Virus record (IMG/VR): IMGVR_UViG_3300022200_000097
Location: 1-44,266 of that record
Origin: a virus
Strand: one strand, 5' to 3'
Length of the DNA: 44,266 nucleotides
Part shown: one piece after another, positions 7,573-14,535 of the stretch
Position numbering within the stretch: position 1 is the first letter of the stretch
Layout of the letters: every line of letters starts with the position of its first letter
Translations under genes and position numbers: made by a program
The notes under the pieces: model-generated
Seen by the model: the letters and a program-made list of their open reading frames with translations, nothing else
Told to the model about the DNA's origin: nothing
Database searches by the model: none

Positions 7573-7803
7573 ATGAGTGCAGTTGAGTACGTAATTGACG
7601 GCAAAGAGGCTGAGGCTCGAGCGTGGCTGCAGGTCATGGCTGCAGTGCAGCATTACATGCAGACTCAGCGTGATGTGATCACCTCTGAGGTTGGCATGCA
7701 TGTCGAGGGTGATGAAGAGGGCGCGAAGTATTGGGCGCAGGGTTTAGCATCTGATGTTGAAGCGTACGTCACTGAAATTTTCAGAGAGTGGGAGCAGTCA
7801 TGA
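7573..7803 (+). CDS. Small alpha-helical hypothetical protein
   Basis: The protein has 76 residues, starting at ATG 7573 behind GGAAGGAG. It is mostly predicted helix and acidic, with no cysteines or membrane segment. Its stop overlaps the next start as ATGA. First gene of the P3 transcript; no family recognised. Confidence 0.65.
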   Translation: MSAVEYVIDGKEAEARAWLQVMAAVQHYMQTQRDVITSEVGMHVEGDEEGAKYWAQGLASDVEAYVTEIFREWEQS

Positions 7804-7985
7804 GCAACATGACAACCAAGGCGCAGGTGCGCAGTGACTTCACCTATACCCGCGAACTGATGCGGCAGGCTGAGGTCGCACTGAAGAACGATGACATCGA
7901 CGAGTTGTCGATTCTGGCACATGAACTTAGCGGGAGCGTGGCTACCGTATTCCAATACATGATCGAGAAAGGCGGTGCGCACTGA
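7800..7985 (+). CDS. Small alpha-helical hypothetical protein
   Basis: The protein has 61 residues, ATG 7800 in an ATGA overlap with the preceding gene. It is charged and helical (RELMRQAEVALKNDDIDELS), of the size of small dimeric helical-hairpin proteins. No family recognised. Confidence 0.65.
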   Translation: MSNMTTKAQVRSDFTYTRELMRQAEVALKNDDIDELSILAHELSGSVATVFQYMIEKGGAH

Positions 7986-8131
7986 TGGCGCAAGTATTTG
8001 TGAACGTGGATAGTGACGATGAGGCACGCGATTTTGAGATCGAGGTGTCAGATCCTGCTGCTTTCATTGAGCAGTTGGATTTGGTTTTGTTGCAGTTGAA
8101 ATTAAAAATAGATTTAGAGGAGGCATCATGA
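7985..8131 (+). CDS. Small acidic hypothetical protein
   Basis: The protein has 48 residues, starting at ATG 7985 in a TGATG overlap and ending in an ATGA overlap with the next gene. The N-terminal half looks like beta strands (MAQVFVNVDSDDE), the C-terminal half like an amphipathic helix. Its last codons (GAG GAG GCA) double as the ribosome binding site of the next gene. Confidence 0.6.
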   Translation: MAQVFVNVDSDDEARDFEIEVSDPAAFIEQLDLVLLQLKLKIDLEEAS

Positions 8132-8289
8132 GTGAAATAAGTTTAGTTCGGATTCGCGTAACAGTAAATGGTTTACCGACTGATGATTTGGAAATGGATG
8201 TGGACAAGTCACAGGTGCATGCTCTCAGAATTGCATTAGAGAATGCGTACACCCCGTTCGTATCCGATCTATCGAAGGGGGAATCATGA
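8128..8289 (+). CDS. Small hypothetical protein
   Basis: The protein has 53 residues, ATG 8128 in an ATGA overlap. An alternating pattern (SLVRIRVTVNG) suggests a beta hairpin followed by a helix. The 3' end, which encodes SDLSKGES, closely resembles the end of the next gene (FDLSKEAS), at DNA level too (ATCTATCGAAGG), pointing to small duplications in this block. Confidence 0.6.
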   Translation: MSEISLVRIRVTVNGLPTDDLEMDVDKSQVHALRIALENAYTPFVSDLSKGES

Positions 8290-8522
8290 CTGAATACAGA
8301 ATGACAATCACCGATGATGCGGCTGCAAGTTTGGCTGCATCAATCCTTGACAGAAAGAGACATCAAGTCGAGGTTATACATGGAGTCATGAAGGACATGA
8401 CCTATCTAGGAGAGAGCCTAAGGGCTGCGACTGTGACACCTCGTGACACATGGAACGCATTAGACAAGATGTTCGAGTCGCTTCAAGACTTGGTATTCGA
8501 TCTATCGAAGGAGGCATCATGA
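8286..8522 (+). CDS. Small hypothetical protein
   Basis: The protein has 78 residues, ATG 8286 in an ATGA overlap. It has a short strand (MTEYRMTITDDA) then long helices. It ends in an ATGA overlap, and its GGAGGCATCATG 3' end repeats the one at 8118-8130. No function recognised. Confidence 0.65.
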   Translation: MTEYRMTITDDAAASLAASILDRKRHQVEVIHGVMKDMTYLGESLRAATVTPRDTWNALDKMFESLQDLVFDLSKEAS

Positions 8523-8677
8523 CATCGATACAACTACCGACATCATGCGAGTATCACTACACGGAGTACGTGCTAGCCGATGAGCCACGACCTGACGGTG
8601 GCTTCGACGTGCGTGCCTTGTGGTGCGGGATATGCGACGTGATGCACGTCGCTGAGGAATACAAGGAGGAATCATGA
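8519..8677 (+). CDS. Small protein with CxxC motif
   Basis: The protein has 52 residues, ATG 8519 in an ATGA overlap. C10 and the pair C36-C39 (WCGICD), with nearby histidines, could bind one zinc ion. The 3' end AAGGAGGAATCATG is the coupled ribosome site and start of the next gene. Confidence 0.65.
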   Translation: MTSIQLPTSCEYHYTEYVLADEPRPDGGFDVRALWCGICDVMHVAEEYKEES

Positions 8678-8835
8678 GTGACATCACATACACAACAGAC
8701 TGTTGCGGAGCGCAACGCAAATTGGAAGACACAACAACATGCATATCGGTTGATGCTTTTGGGCGAGAGCATGGTGAACTTTCTTATTATTGCCGTGGCG
8801 AATGTGAAGAACAACCGAAGGAGGAATCATCATGA
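8674..8835 (+). CDS. Small cysteine-rich protein
   Basis: The protein has 53 residues, ATG 8674 in an ATGA overlap. It contains C10-C11, C23, C40 and C44, enough for a zinc-binding fold. The C-terminal EEQPKEESS again encodes a ribosome binding site (AAGGAGGAATCATC) for the next gene. Confidence 0.6.
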   Translation: MSDITYTTDCCGAQRKLEDTTTCISVDAFGREHGELSYYCRGECEEQPKEESS

Positions 8836-9071
8836 TGTTCGATGGCATTGGTAACGCAGTGAAGTTACGTAATGGCAAGTACGACGGTGACCACGGCACG
8901 TACTGGGCGTGGCCCGTGGATGGGTACTACGACCTGCACTTCGCAGATGTGGGCGTGAGGCCAGATGGTAGCGACGTGATCGAGGAGTTGCTGCCGTCAT
9001 TGAAGGAGGCCCGTGCGAGAGCGCGGGAACTCAGCACGCCAGATCCGTGGCTTCGGTATGTCGGAGCCTAA
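8832..9071 (+). CDS. Small hypothetical protein, WP-rich
   Basis: The protein has 79 residues, ATG 8832 in an ATGA overlap. It has a first half rich in aromatic residues (YWAWPVDGYYDLHFADVG), suggesting a compact beta domain, and a helical C-terminus. It is the last gene of the P3 chain; promoter P4 follows. Confidence 0.65.
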   Translation: MMFDGIGNAVKLRNGKYDGDHGTYWAWPVDGYYDLHFADVGVRPDGSDVIEELLPSLKEARARARELSTPDPWLRYVGA

Positions 9072-9093
9072 ACCCTTGAAACTTGGGCTAGGA

Positions 9094-9123
9094 TTGCAAC
9101 ATGTCAGACACACACACTACAAT
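9094..9123 (+). promoter_or_regulatory. Early promoter P4 with variant operator
   Basis: TTGCAA (9094-9099), 18-bp spacer, TACAAT (9118-9123). The spacer begins CATGTCAGACAC, a variant of the CACGTTTGACAC of P1-P3, so the right half of the dyad is missing. No hairpin follows; GAAAGGACGCA leads directly into ATG 9136. Confidence 0.7.
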
Positions 9124-9135
9124 CGAAAGGACGCA

Positions 9136-9240
9136 ATGAACCTGTTATTCATGGCAACATGGCTCGCGTTAGGCATCGGCCTAACCCAAGTCATCGCCGA
9201 CTACACACTGAGAGAGGACCGTGATGAGACCACTTACTGA
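9136..9240 (+). CDS. Small single-span membrane protein
   Basis: The protein has 34 residues starting MNLLFMATWLALGIGLTQVI, a single hydrophobic helix of about 20 residues, then a short charged tail. ATG 9136 follows GAAAGGA. It is the first gene after P4. Role unknown. Confidence 0.6.
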   Translation: MNLLFMATWLALGIGLTQVIADYTLREDRDETTY

Positions 9241-9400
9241 GGTCGAAGTACTACTCACGCACAACATCATCTATCGCAACGAATACCTAGGGTTACTGGG
9301 TGTCGAGCGCATCGATGGGGTCACTGGCTGCTTCGAGATCTTCGAAGAAGGCGGGCGCACTTGGTACACAAACTTCGAAGAGAACGGTGAAGAAGAATGA
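9224..9400 (+). CDS. Small acidic hypothetical protein
   Basis: The protein has 58 residues, ATG 9224 inside the end of the preceding gene, behind GAGAGGACC. It is strongly acidic at the C-terminus (FEENGEEE), with alternating hydrophobics suggesting beta strands (GVERIDGVTGCFEIFEEGG). It ends in an ATGA overlap. Not recognised. Confidence 0.6.
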   Translation: MRPLTEVEVLLTHNIIYRNEYLGLLGVERIDGVTGCFEIFEEGGRTWYTNFEENGEEE

Positions 9401-9588
9401 TTGAGAGTCTTCTGATCCTGCTGGGATTCATGGCGATGATTGCCCTCGTGTCCTACTACATGGGCAAGACAGCAGGCCAAGCACAGAGTGAAAAGCAATA
9501 CAACTACACACGAATGCAACAAGCCAGACGCTTGCTGCATGCAGAACGCAACACAACACACCCTACAGATAAGGAAAAAGGAAGATGA
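9397..9588 (+). CDS. Small membrane-anchored protein
   Basis: The protein has 63 residues, ATG 9397 in an ATGA overlap. Residues 3-22 form a hydrophobic helix (LLILLGFMAMIALVSYYM), followed by a basic, soluble, helical tail. Likely an N-anchored inner-membrane protein. Role unknown. Confidence 0.6.
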   Translation: MIESLLILLGFMAMIALVSYYMGKTAGQAQSEKQYNYTRMQQARRLLHAERNTTHPTDKEKGR

Positions 9589-10538
9589 ATACATTGACAG
9601 CAGCACAGACAGTAGCCCCTGCACGTAGCCCGTTTGGGCTGGCAATGCAGGACGTATCAAGTTCCACAACATTGCAGGATGCAATGCGAGAAGCATCAAT
9701 CGACTTCGAGGTGCAACGCTGGGATCTCACGGCAAGCAGTGAGACTGGCATCAGCCCCGTCACTAACCATGTGGGGCTGGTACGTACCGACAACAACAAC
9801 GTGATCAGTGTTGTGGGTAATAACTATGGTGTGATTCAAAACCATGAAGCATTCGCACCATTGGACTACCTGATGCGTGAAGGCTTCATCCAGTCCATTG
9901 ATTCTGCTGGGTCACTGGACAATGGCGCGAAGGTGTTCATGCTGGCTAACTTGGCGGCATCATCACGTATCCAAGGTGATGCACATACACGCCAGTTGCT
10001 CATCGCCACCACTCATGATGGCAGTGGTGCTACCACTGCACGTGGATGGTTGCACCGCATCCATTGCACGAACCAGATCCCTGCCATCTTCAGTAAGAAG
10101 GGAGCCGTTCAACGTATACGTCACACGTCACGTGCCCAGAATTATTTGCAAGACTTCCGTCATGCAGTGATCGCAAGCATGCATTCCATTGGCATCATGG
10201 AGGATCGCATCAACACACTGAACGACATCGACACGACAGCGTGGCAGGTCGAGCAGTTCATTGATCGCATGTTCCCCAAGCCCATCGCTGCAATGGATGT
10301 CAGCAAGTACCGTGCTGCTAGCACGGTGAATGACCGTCAGCGTGGATACCTTGCCGGGTTGATCCATGACGCACCAACGAACGAGAACATTCGCGGTAAG
10401 GCTTCAGCGTTGTTCGCTGCGGCCGTGGAATACAGCGACTACTACTCACGTGGCAAGCGCAGCGAGCGCATCCTGCGTGGTCGTGACGTTGAATTTAAGA
10501 CACGTGCGCTGCATCTTGCTGAGTTAGTGACAGCCTGA
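9585..10538 (+). CDS. DUF932 (phage/plasmid-like) protein
   Basis: This 317-residue protein matches the DUF932 pattern widespread on phages and plasmids: a segment linking an early domain to NYGVIQNHEAF, then GAKVFMLANL, a TTHDGSGA segment and IHCTNQIPA, and a helical C-terminal half. Start ATG 9585 is in an ATGA overlap. The biochemical role of the family is not known to me; it is often near replication or anti-defence genes. It is the largest gene of the early rightward block. Confidence 0.85.
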   Translation: MNTLTAAQTVAPARSPFGLAMQDVSSSTTLQDAMREASIDFEVQRWDLTASSETGISPVTNHVGLVRTDNNNVISVVGNNYGVIQNHEAFAPLDYLMREGFIQSIDSAGSLDNGAKVFMLANLAASSRIQGDAHTRQLLIATTHDGSGATTARGWLHRIHCTNQIPAIFSKKGAVQRIRHTSRAQNYLQDFRHAVIASMHSIGIMEDRINTLNDIDTTAWQVEQFIDRMFPKPIAAMDVSKYRAASTVNDRQRGYLAGLIHDAPTNENIRGKASALFAAAVEYSDYYSRGKRSERILRGRDVEFKTRALHLAELVTA

Positions 10539-10852
10539 TGGCAACACCAACAGAAATCAAAACCGTGGCCAAGATCCTTGACCCGTCCCTATCGGATGAG
10601 TCTAAGGACATGGCTGCGGACATCATCGAGGCACTGGATGCGGTGCGTGCTAAGCGTGACCAGTGGATAGTGATCGCGAGACTCTCCAACGAGAGTCCCG
10701 TGTTCGCTGCTGGGTCATGGACCACGCGCCTTCAAGCGGAGAAGAAGATCAACAAACTATCCCTTGTGAACAAGAACGGTGACCAATCAAAGACTGGGGT
10801 GATGGTGGCACGCATGATGCAACCGAACTGGATCGATTCGCTAGGTGATTAA
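10538..10852 (+). CDS. Small hypothetical protein
   Basis: The protein has 104 residues, ATG 10538 in a TGATG overlap with the DUF932 gene. The N-terminal half is helical; residues about 45-70 (WIVIARLSNESPVFAAGSWTT) look like a beta meander. Last gene of the rightward early block, directly before a bidirectional terminator. Not recognised. Confidence 0.65.
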   Translation: MATPTEIKTVAKILDPSLSDESKDMAADIIEALDAVRAKRDQWIVIARLSNESPVFAAGSWTTRLQAEKKINKLSLVNKNGDQSKTGVMVARMMQPNWIDSLGD

Positions 10853-10895
10853 AAGAACGGAGGGGTTGATCAGTGAAGACCAACCCCTCCTCTTT
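10852..10895. terminator. Bidirectional terminator between convergent operons
   Basis: Perfect 10-bp stem GGAGGGGTTG (10859-10868) with CAACCCCTCC (10881-10890) and a 12-base loop, flanked by AAAAGA on the left and TCTTT on the right, so it can serve transcripts arriving from both sides. Confidence 0.85.
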
Positions 10896-10914
10896 ACCCG
10901 CGCTGCCCGCGCTG

Positions 10915-11583
10915 TTAGTAAGGGTTGCGACCACCCAGAAACTCATTGACTTTCCGTAAACCTGAAGTAACCAACTGATCCACGCGTTGATGAGAGATCT
11001 CCATCTCATCCGCAATCACATGCAGTGTCGCGTTATCACTGAACCTACGCAACAGGATGGATCGTGTGCGTTCATCGAGTGAACGCATAGCCCTGTCCAT
11101 GTCAGCAACCATCGCAAAAATATCGTTGCCTTCGCTGATCAGTTTCGTTTTCCTTTTGCCACCCATCTCGGCCGGATCCATTACTTGACCTGCGAGATCA
11201 TGATCACCTGAATCCCACACTTTGATCAGTGACTCGATCAGTGTGGAGCGGTAAAAGAATTCATCTTGAGGGTTGTATCCCAGTTTGCGTGCCTTCTCTG
11301 CACGTGCCCGCCTTTCAGCGTGACGCGAAAGGAACGTGACCATCGCGTACTCACCTGACTTGCGTTCGGCTTTGTCTTCCCGGAACAGGTACTCACGTAC
11401 CTTGTCCTGCCTGCGTAACGCGTACTCCACTGCTATGGATTGCAAGTCTTCACGATCCACGTACCCGTAGAACCTGCGATGTACTACGCGTGATGCTATT
11501 ACAGCGAGGCGAACAACATCCTCCCAAATGGGATCGTCCATACTTATTTCTTCATGTGTCTCGCGTGTTGCATTCTCTACCAC
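10915..11583 (-). CDS. Sigma-70-like RNA polymerase sigma factor
   Basis: This protein has 222 residues. The C-terminal part (about 170-215; LDERTRSILLRRF...HVIADEMEISHQRVDQLV) is a clear sigma region 4 helix-turn-helix, and the N-terminal half (VDREDLQSIAVEYALRRQ) resembles region 2 of sigma factors and related phage proteins. GTG 11583 is chosen for the GGGGAG eight bases before it, giving a seven-base overlap with the upstream gene. It is last in the leftward replication operon, so it may switch transcription to later genes. Whether it binds core polymerase is not shown. Confidence 0.75.
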   Translation of the reverse strand: MVENATRETHEEISMDDPIWEDVVRLAVIASRVVHRRFYGYVDREDLQSIAVEYALRRQDKVREYLFREDKAERKSGEYAMVTFLSRHAERRARAEKARKLGYNPQDEFFYRSTLIESLIKVWDSGDHDLAGQVMDPAEMGGKRKTKLISEGNDIFAMVADMDRAMRSLDERTRSILLRRFSDNATLHVIADEMEISHQRVDQLVTSGLRKVNEFLGGRNPY

Positions 11584-12332
11584 GAGTACTGCTCCCCTTC
11601 GAATACGAAACTCTTGTTCACGATGGGTATGGGTACAGGTACAACGGTCTTGCCATGCTCATAGATCACACCGAACCCTTGCTGCCAGTTCGCTATGCCT
11701 TTCGTGTACTTGGCTTCCTTCAAGTCCATCAGGTTGCCTACTTCGAATCCCCATAGTGTGCGTGTCAACGTGCCACCCACACTGGTGGAGTAGGGCTGTA
11801 AACCTAATCGATGTGAGTGTCCACACACCACCGACTTACCGGTCTTCCTTGTTAGCCCCGCTGCTGTTTGTCCTGCCACTTGGGATGCTCCGGCCTCATC
11901 ACCGTGCAGTGCAACCCATCCGGGTGCAATGCCATCCCAACCATGCTTGTGAAACTTGATGCTGAGTTGCGGTAAACGCAGGAAGTTCTCAAGTTCTAAC
12001 TCTGGCAACCCAAGGAATCCCGGTGCGTTACGCATGACTTTATGGAACAGTCTGTCTGTGTGATTCGAACGAATCATGTGCTGCACTTGCAAGTTGTGCA
12101 ACACTTGCACTGTAGTGTCCCGATCCTTACCGATGCTGCGCTCGTACTCGAGCGGAGTACCCGCACTCCAACGACTGATCGTTTGCATATCCATTTCATC
12201 GCCGATACTTACCACTACATCGTTGTCGGTCTTGTGATCAGCAATGCATTGAGCGACCGCATCCACTGCCTTCTTGTCATGGTAAGGAACTTGAAGGTCA
12301 CTGATGATCCACTTGCGGGACATTGGGGTCAT
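11577..12332 (-). CDS. Calcineurin-like metallophosphoesterase
   Basis: This protein of 251 residues has the metal-binding blocks of the family in order: ISDLQ (D12), SIGDEMD (44-48), SNHTD (N90, H91), LHGDE (H143) and VCGHSH (171-174). The usual DxH of block I is DLQ here, so one metal ligand appears replaced. Phage members are often near primase and nuclease genes and may act on nucleic-acid ends or cyclic nucleotides; the substrate is unknown. ATG 12332 overlaps the preceding stop as ATGA. Confidence 0.88.
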   Translation of the reverse strand: MTPMSRKWIISDLQVPYHDKKAVDAVAQCIADHKTDNDVVVSIGDEMDMQTISRWSAGTPLEYERSIGKDRDTTVQVLHNLQVQHMIRSNHTDRLFHKVMRNAPGFLGLPELELENFLRLPQLSIKFHKHGWDGIAPGWVALHGDEAGASQVAGQTAAGLTRKTGKSVVCGHSHRLGLQPYSTSVGGTLTRTLWGFEVGNLMDLKEAKYTKGIANWQQGFGVIYEHGKTVVPVPIPIVNKSFVFEGEQYSW

Positions 12333-12613
12333 GGTCTACTCACAATCTCTGCACCTAATGCTGCATAGCCAGCCATATCAATCCACGAATCAATGTAGTC
12401 AGGGTTAACTGCAGCCCTCACCATTTTCATGGACGCTAACAACAGGCACACTTCGTGTGCGCTGACTTCCGTATCAAGGATGACACTCCACACTCGAGCG
12501 ATCCGATCATGCGCAACGTGCGCATCCCCGTACATGTCTGCACGGTCACCGTTAATGAGGGTATTGGCATTGGCAAGAACAGTCTCGCGAGTCAACAAGT
12601 CGGAGCCTTTCAT
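12329..12613 (-). CDS. DUF6378-like phage protein
   Basis: The protein has 94 residues. The pattern NGDRADMYGDAHVAHDRIARVWSVIL, then a CLLLASMKMVRA helix and IDMAGYAALGAE, is that of a small helical phage family I associate with DUF6378. It begins and ends in ATGA overlaps. No activity is known for the family to me; presence among replication genes is usual. Confidence 0.75.
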   Translation of the reverse strand: MKGSDLLTRETVLANANTLINGDRADMYGDAHVAHDRIARVWSVILDTEVSAHEVCLLLASMKMVRAAVNPDYIDSWIDMAGYAALGAEIVSRP

Positions 12614-13254
12614 CGAGTTGCCTTCACTAAGTCTGTGAAGTGCTGCGCTCCGTAATTGAGGATCGTACTGTTCACATCTTCGCCGTAGGGAAGCGACACG
12701 CGTATCCCATTAGGGATTTCTTCAGCAAGTTTCTTTGCCAGATCCTGCCCCGGATTCGTGCCGTCTTCCTTCTTGTCATTGTCGGTAACGATGATGACTT
12801 TGCCTACCCCATCAAGGCATCGACCGAAGATGCTACGCCAACCATTAGTGCCACCGATAGCAATCGCTGGGTGACCTGCGAGTGTTGCGGCTATCGCATC
12901 AAGTTCACCTTCCACGATGCACACTTCTTCGATAGCATCGATCAACGATTGCACATTAAAGATGTGCATCTTCTGCCCTGCAGGTGCAAGATACTTCTTG
13001 CCATCACCTTGGATCCTGCGGAACTTAAACCCAACAACACCTGATGGTGTTGAGTATGGGATGGACAGCATGCCAAGGAACTTGTCATCATGTCCGGGTG
13101 CTGGTGTTCGCACGTAACCCAACTGGAATTGTTCCGCACCATCCATCAACCCACGTTCAGTCAAGTAATCCTCAGCGGGTGAACCCTTCAAGCACTGGTG
13201 ATACATCTCCGATGCGATGGTGCGCATCTCCATCATCTTCATGTTTGGTTTCAT
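12610..13254 (-). CDS. TOPRIM primase/catalytic domain protein
   Basis: This protein of 214 residues is the catalytic half of a DnaG-like primase. The TOPRIM residues are E115 in CIVEGELDA and D158/D160 in IIVTDNDKK; an N-terminal GFKFRRIQGDGKKYLAP segment matches the region preceding TOPRIM in phage primases. The zinc finger that primases need is not here but in a separate gene at 14191-14535, with two unrelated genes between. Coupled to both neighbours by ATGA overlaps. Confidence 0.88.
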   Translation of the reverse strand: MKPNMKMMEMRTIASEMYHQCLKGSPAEDYLTERGLMDGAEQFQLGYVRTPAPGHDDKFLGMLSIPYSTPSGVVGFKFRRIQGDGKKYLAPAGQKMHIFNVQSLIDAIEEVCIVEGELDAIAATLAGHPAIAIGGTNGWRSIFGRCLDGVGKVIIVTDNDKKEDGTNPGQDLAKKLAEEIPNGIRVSLPYGEDVNSTILNYGAQHFTDLVKATR

Positions 13255-13646
13255 CGCTTCTTCTCCTCAAAGCATGCGAGCATGCCGGGATTCCAACGGG
13301 TAGACCAATGCCATTTGCCATTGCCCCAATCCCATGTCCGCCAGAACACTGCATCCTGAATAAACTTCGGGACTTTACTGGGACGTACGCCAACTAAGTG
13401 GTGGTAGCCAGCACGTGGGGCGTAAAGATCCCACGTAGTCTGGATGAATGAGTAAGCACCCGCGCCACCGGGGCCATCGGAACGGTAATTCCCACGGGAC
13501 TCCCGGTAAATAATGCATTTGCGGATCTCTTCTTTCTTCGGCATGTAGTAGGCAGTGCCCTTGTATAAGGAGTCAGGGATGTTGCTTGTGTCAATGTTTA
13601 CTGGGGTAAACATCAGTACAGAACTCAGTACCAACGCGGTGATCAT
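13251..13646 (-). CDS. Secreted transglycosylase/Rpf-like muralytic enzyme
   Basis: The protein has 131 residues with a hydrophobic N-terminus (MITALVLSSVLMFTP) that looks like a short signal peptide or anchor. The body fits the lysozyme-like fold of resuscitation-promoting factors: catalytic-type glutamate E49 in IYRESRGNY, then AGAYSFIQTTWDLYA. It would cleave peptidoglycan glycan strands. It is unusual to find it in the replication operon, far from the endolysin at 22131-22640. ATGA overlaps on both sides tie it to the protease and primase genes. Confidence 0.8.
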   Translation of the reverse strand: MITALVLSSVLMFTPVNIDTSNIPDSLYKGTAYYMPKKEEIRKCIIYRESRGNYRSDGPGGAGAYSFIQTTWDLYAPRAGYHHLVGVRPSKVPKFIQDAVFWRTWDWGNGKWHWSTRWNPGMLACFEEKKR

Positions 13647-14194
13647 TTCTTCTCCACGCTTACTTCATCGAAGGTGTAGTTGAATGCGGCACTGAACGGG
13701 TCAAGGGTTTCCGCAGCCCTCATGGCCTGCAAATGGTCAGCGCCAGTGATCAACGCACCCAGTGCGTACGCACCGCCTGTACCTATGCCGTATAGCCCAT
13801 GCATGCGGTTCATTACCGTGCCATCGGATTCGATTTGGAACACGAACCCTCGAACGATGATGATCATTTGGAAATCAACACCATCACTACCTAACTCGTA
13901 ACCTTCACGCCGCAATGCACGCTTCAAGTCAGGTACGAATGTGGTGATTAGCCAGTAGTAGGACCACTCTTCATCCACCTGCACGCTGGCTTCCTCGTCA
14001 GGCTGTGGTGGTTCCCAGTCGTATTGAATGTAGTCGCACAAGCGACCATTTCCTGCGGTTCCGTATGCCAAACTAAAGTTGCGGCAAATCTTTCGCGCTG
14101 TCTTACTGACAAAAGATTCAGACTCTGTTGAGACTTGGTAGTCCGCATACATGACGGCCCTACCCTCTTCTTGGATACCGATGATTGTTGTCAT
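13643..14194 (-). CDS. Proteasome beta/HslV-like Ntn protease
   Basis: The protein has 183 residues. After removal of Met1, Thr would be residue 1 (MTTIIGIQEE, compare HslV MTTIVSV), with Asp at mature position 17 (MYADYQ) as in the catalytic Asp17, a Lys before Ile (TARKI) near the Lys33 place, TAGNG, and GIGTGGAYALGAL matching HslV's IGSGGPYA. No propeptide is present with the ATG 14194 start, which has GGAGAGG before it; an upstream TTG is less likely. It could be a self-compartmentalised peptidase or modify the host proteasome; neither is shown. Confidence 0.85.
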   Translation of the reverse strand: MTTIIGIQEEGRAVMYADYQVSTESESFVSKTARKICRNFSLAYGTAGNGRLCDYIQYDWEPPQPDEEASVQVDEEWSYYWLITTFVPDLKRALRREGYELGSDGVDFQMIIIVRGFVFQIESDGTVMNRMHGLYGIGTGGAYALGALITGADHLQAMRAAETLDPFSAAFNYTFDEVSVEKK

Positions 14195-14535
14195 GCGCCT
14201 CTCCTCAACTTTGGTGGAACCCAACGACCACTGCCCGTACTTCGTGTACGTGCAGCACGATGCGTTGCCTTCATCTCTTTACCGATGCGTTCAGTGATGA
14301 ACGCGAGTGCTTCCCTGTATTCGAGTCGCTCCCGCAACATCACGATGTTCACTGCGGTTCCACCAGCGCCACATGCGTGGCAATGCCAGAGTCCTTTACC
14401 CACATTCATTGATGCGGATGCAACACGTTCTTCATGCACGGGGCATCGCGTGTTGCGTTCACCGCTACCAGTAACGGGTAAGTCGTAATGGTTTAACACT
14501 GCAACCATTACCTCTTCGAGTTGATCCGTGTCCAT
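14191..14535 (-). CDS. CHC2-type primase zinc-finger protein
   Basis: This protein of 114 residues has the ligands C31 and H34 (RCPVHEE) and C52/C55 (WHCHACGAGG), the CHC2 zinc ribbon that primases use to recognise template. The rest is helical with a basic C-terminal tail (RAARTRSTGSG). It lacks any catalytic core, which is supplied by the separate TOPRIM gene at 12610-13254. ATG 14535 lies in a TGATG overlap; an adjacent GTG is the alternative. Confidence 0.88.
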   Translation of the reverse strand: MDTDQLEEVMVAVLNHYDLPVTGSGERNTRCPVHEERVASASMNVGKGLWHCHACGAGGTAVNIVMLRERLEYREALAFITERIGKEMKATHRAARTRSTGSGRWVPPKLRRGA

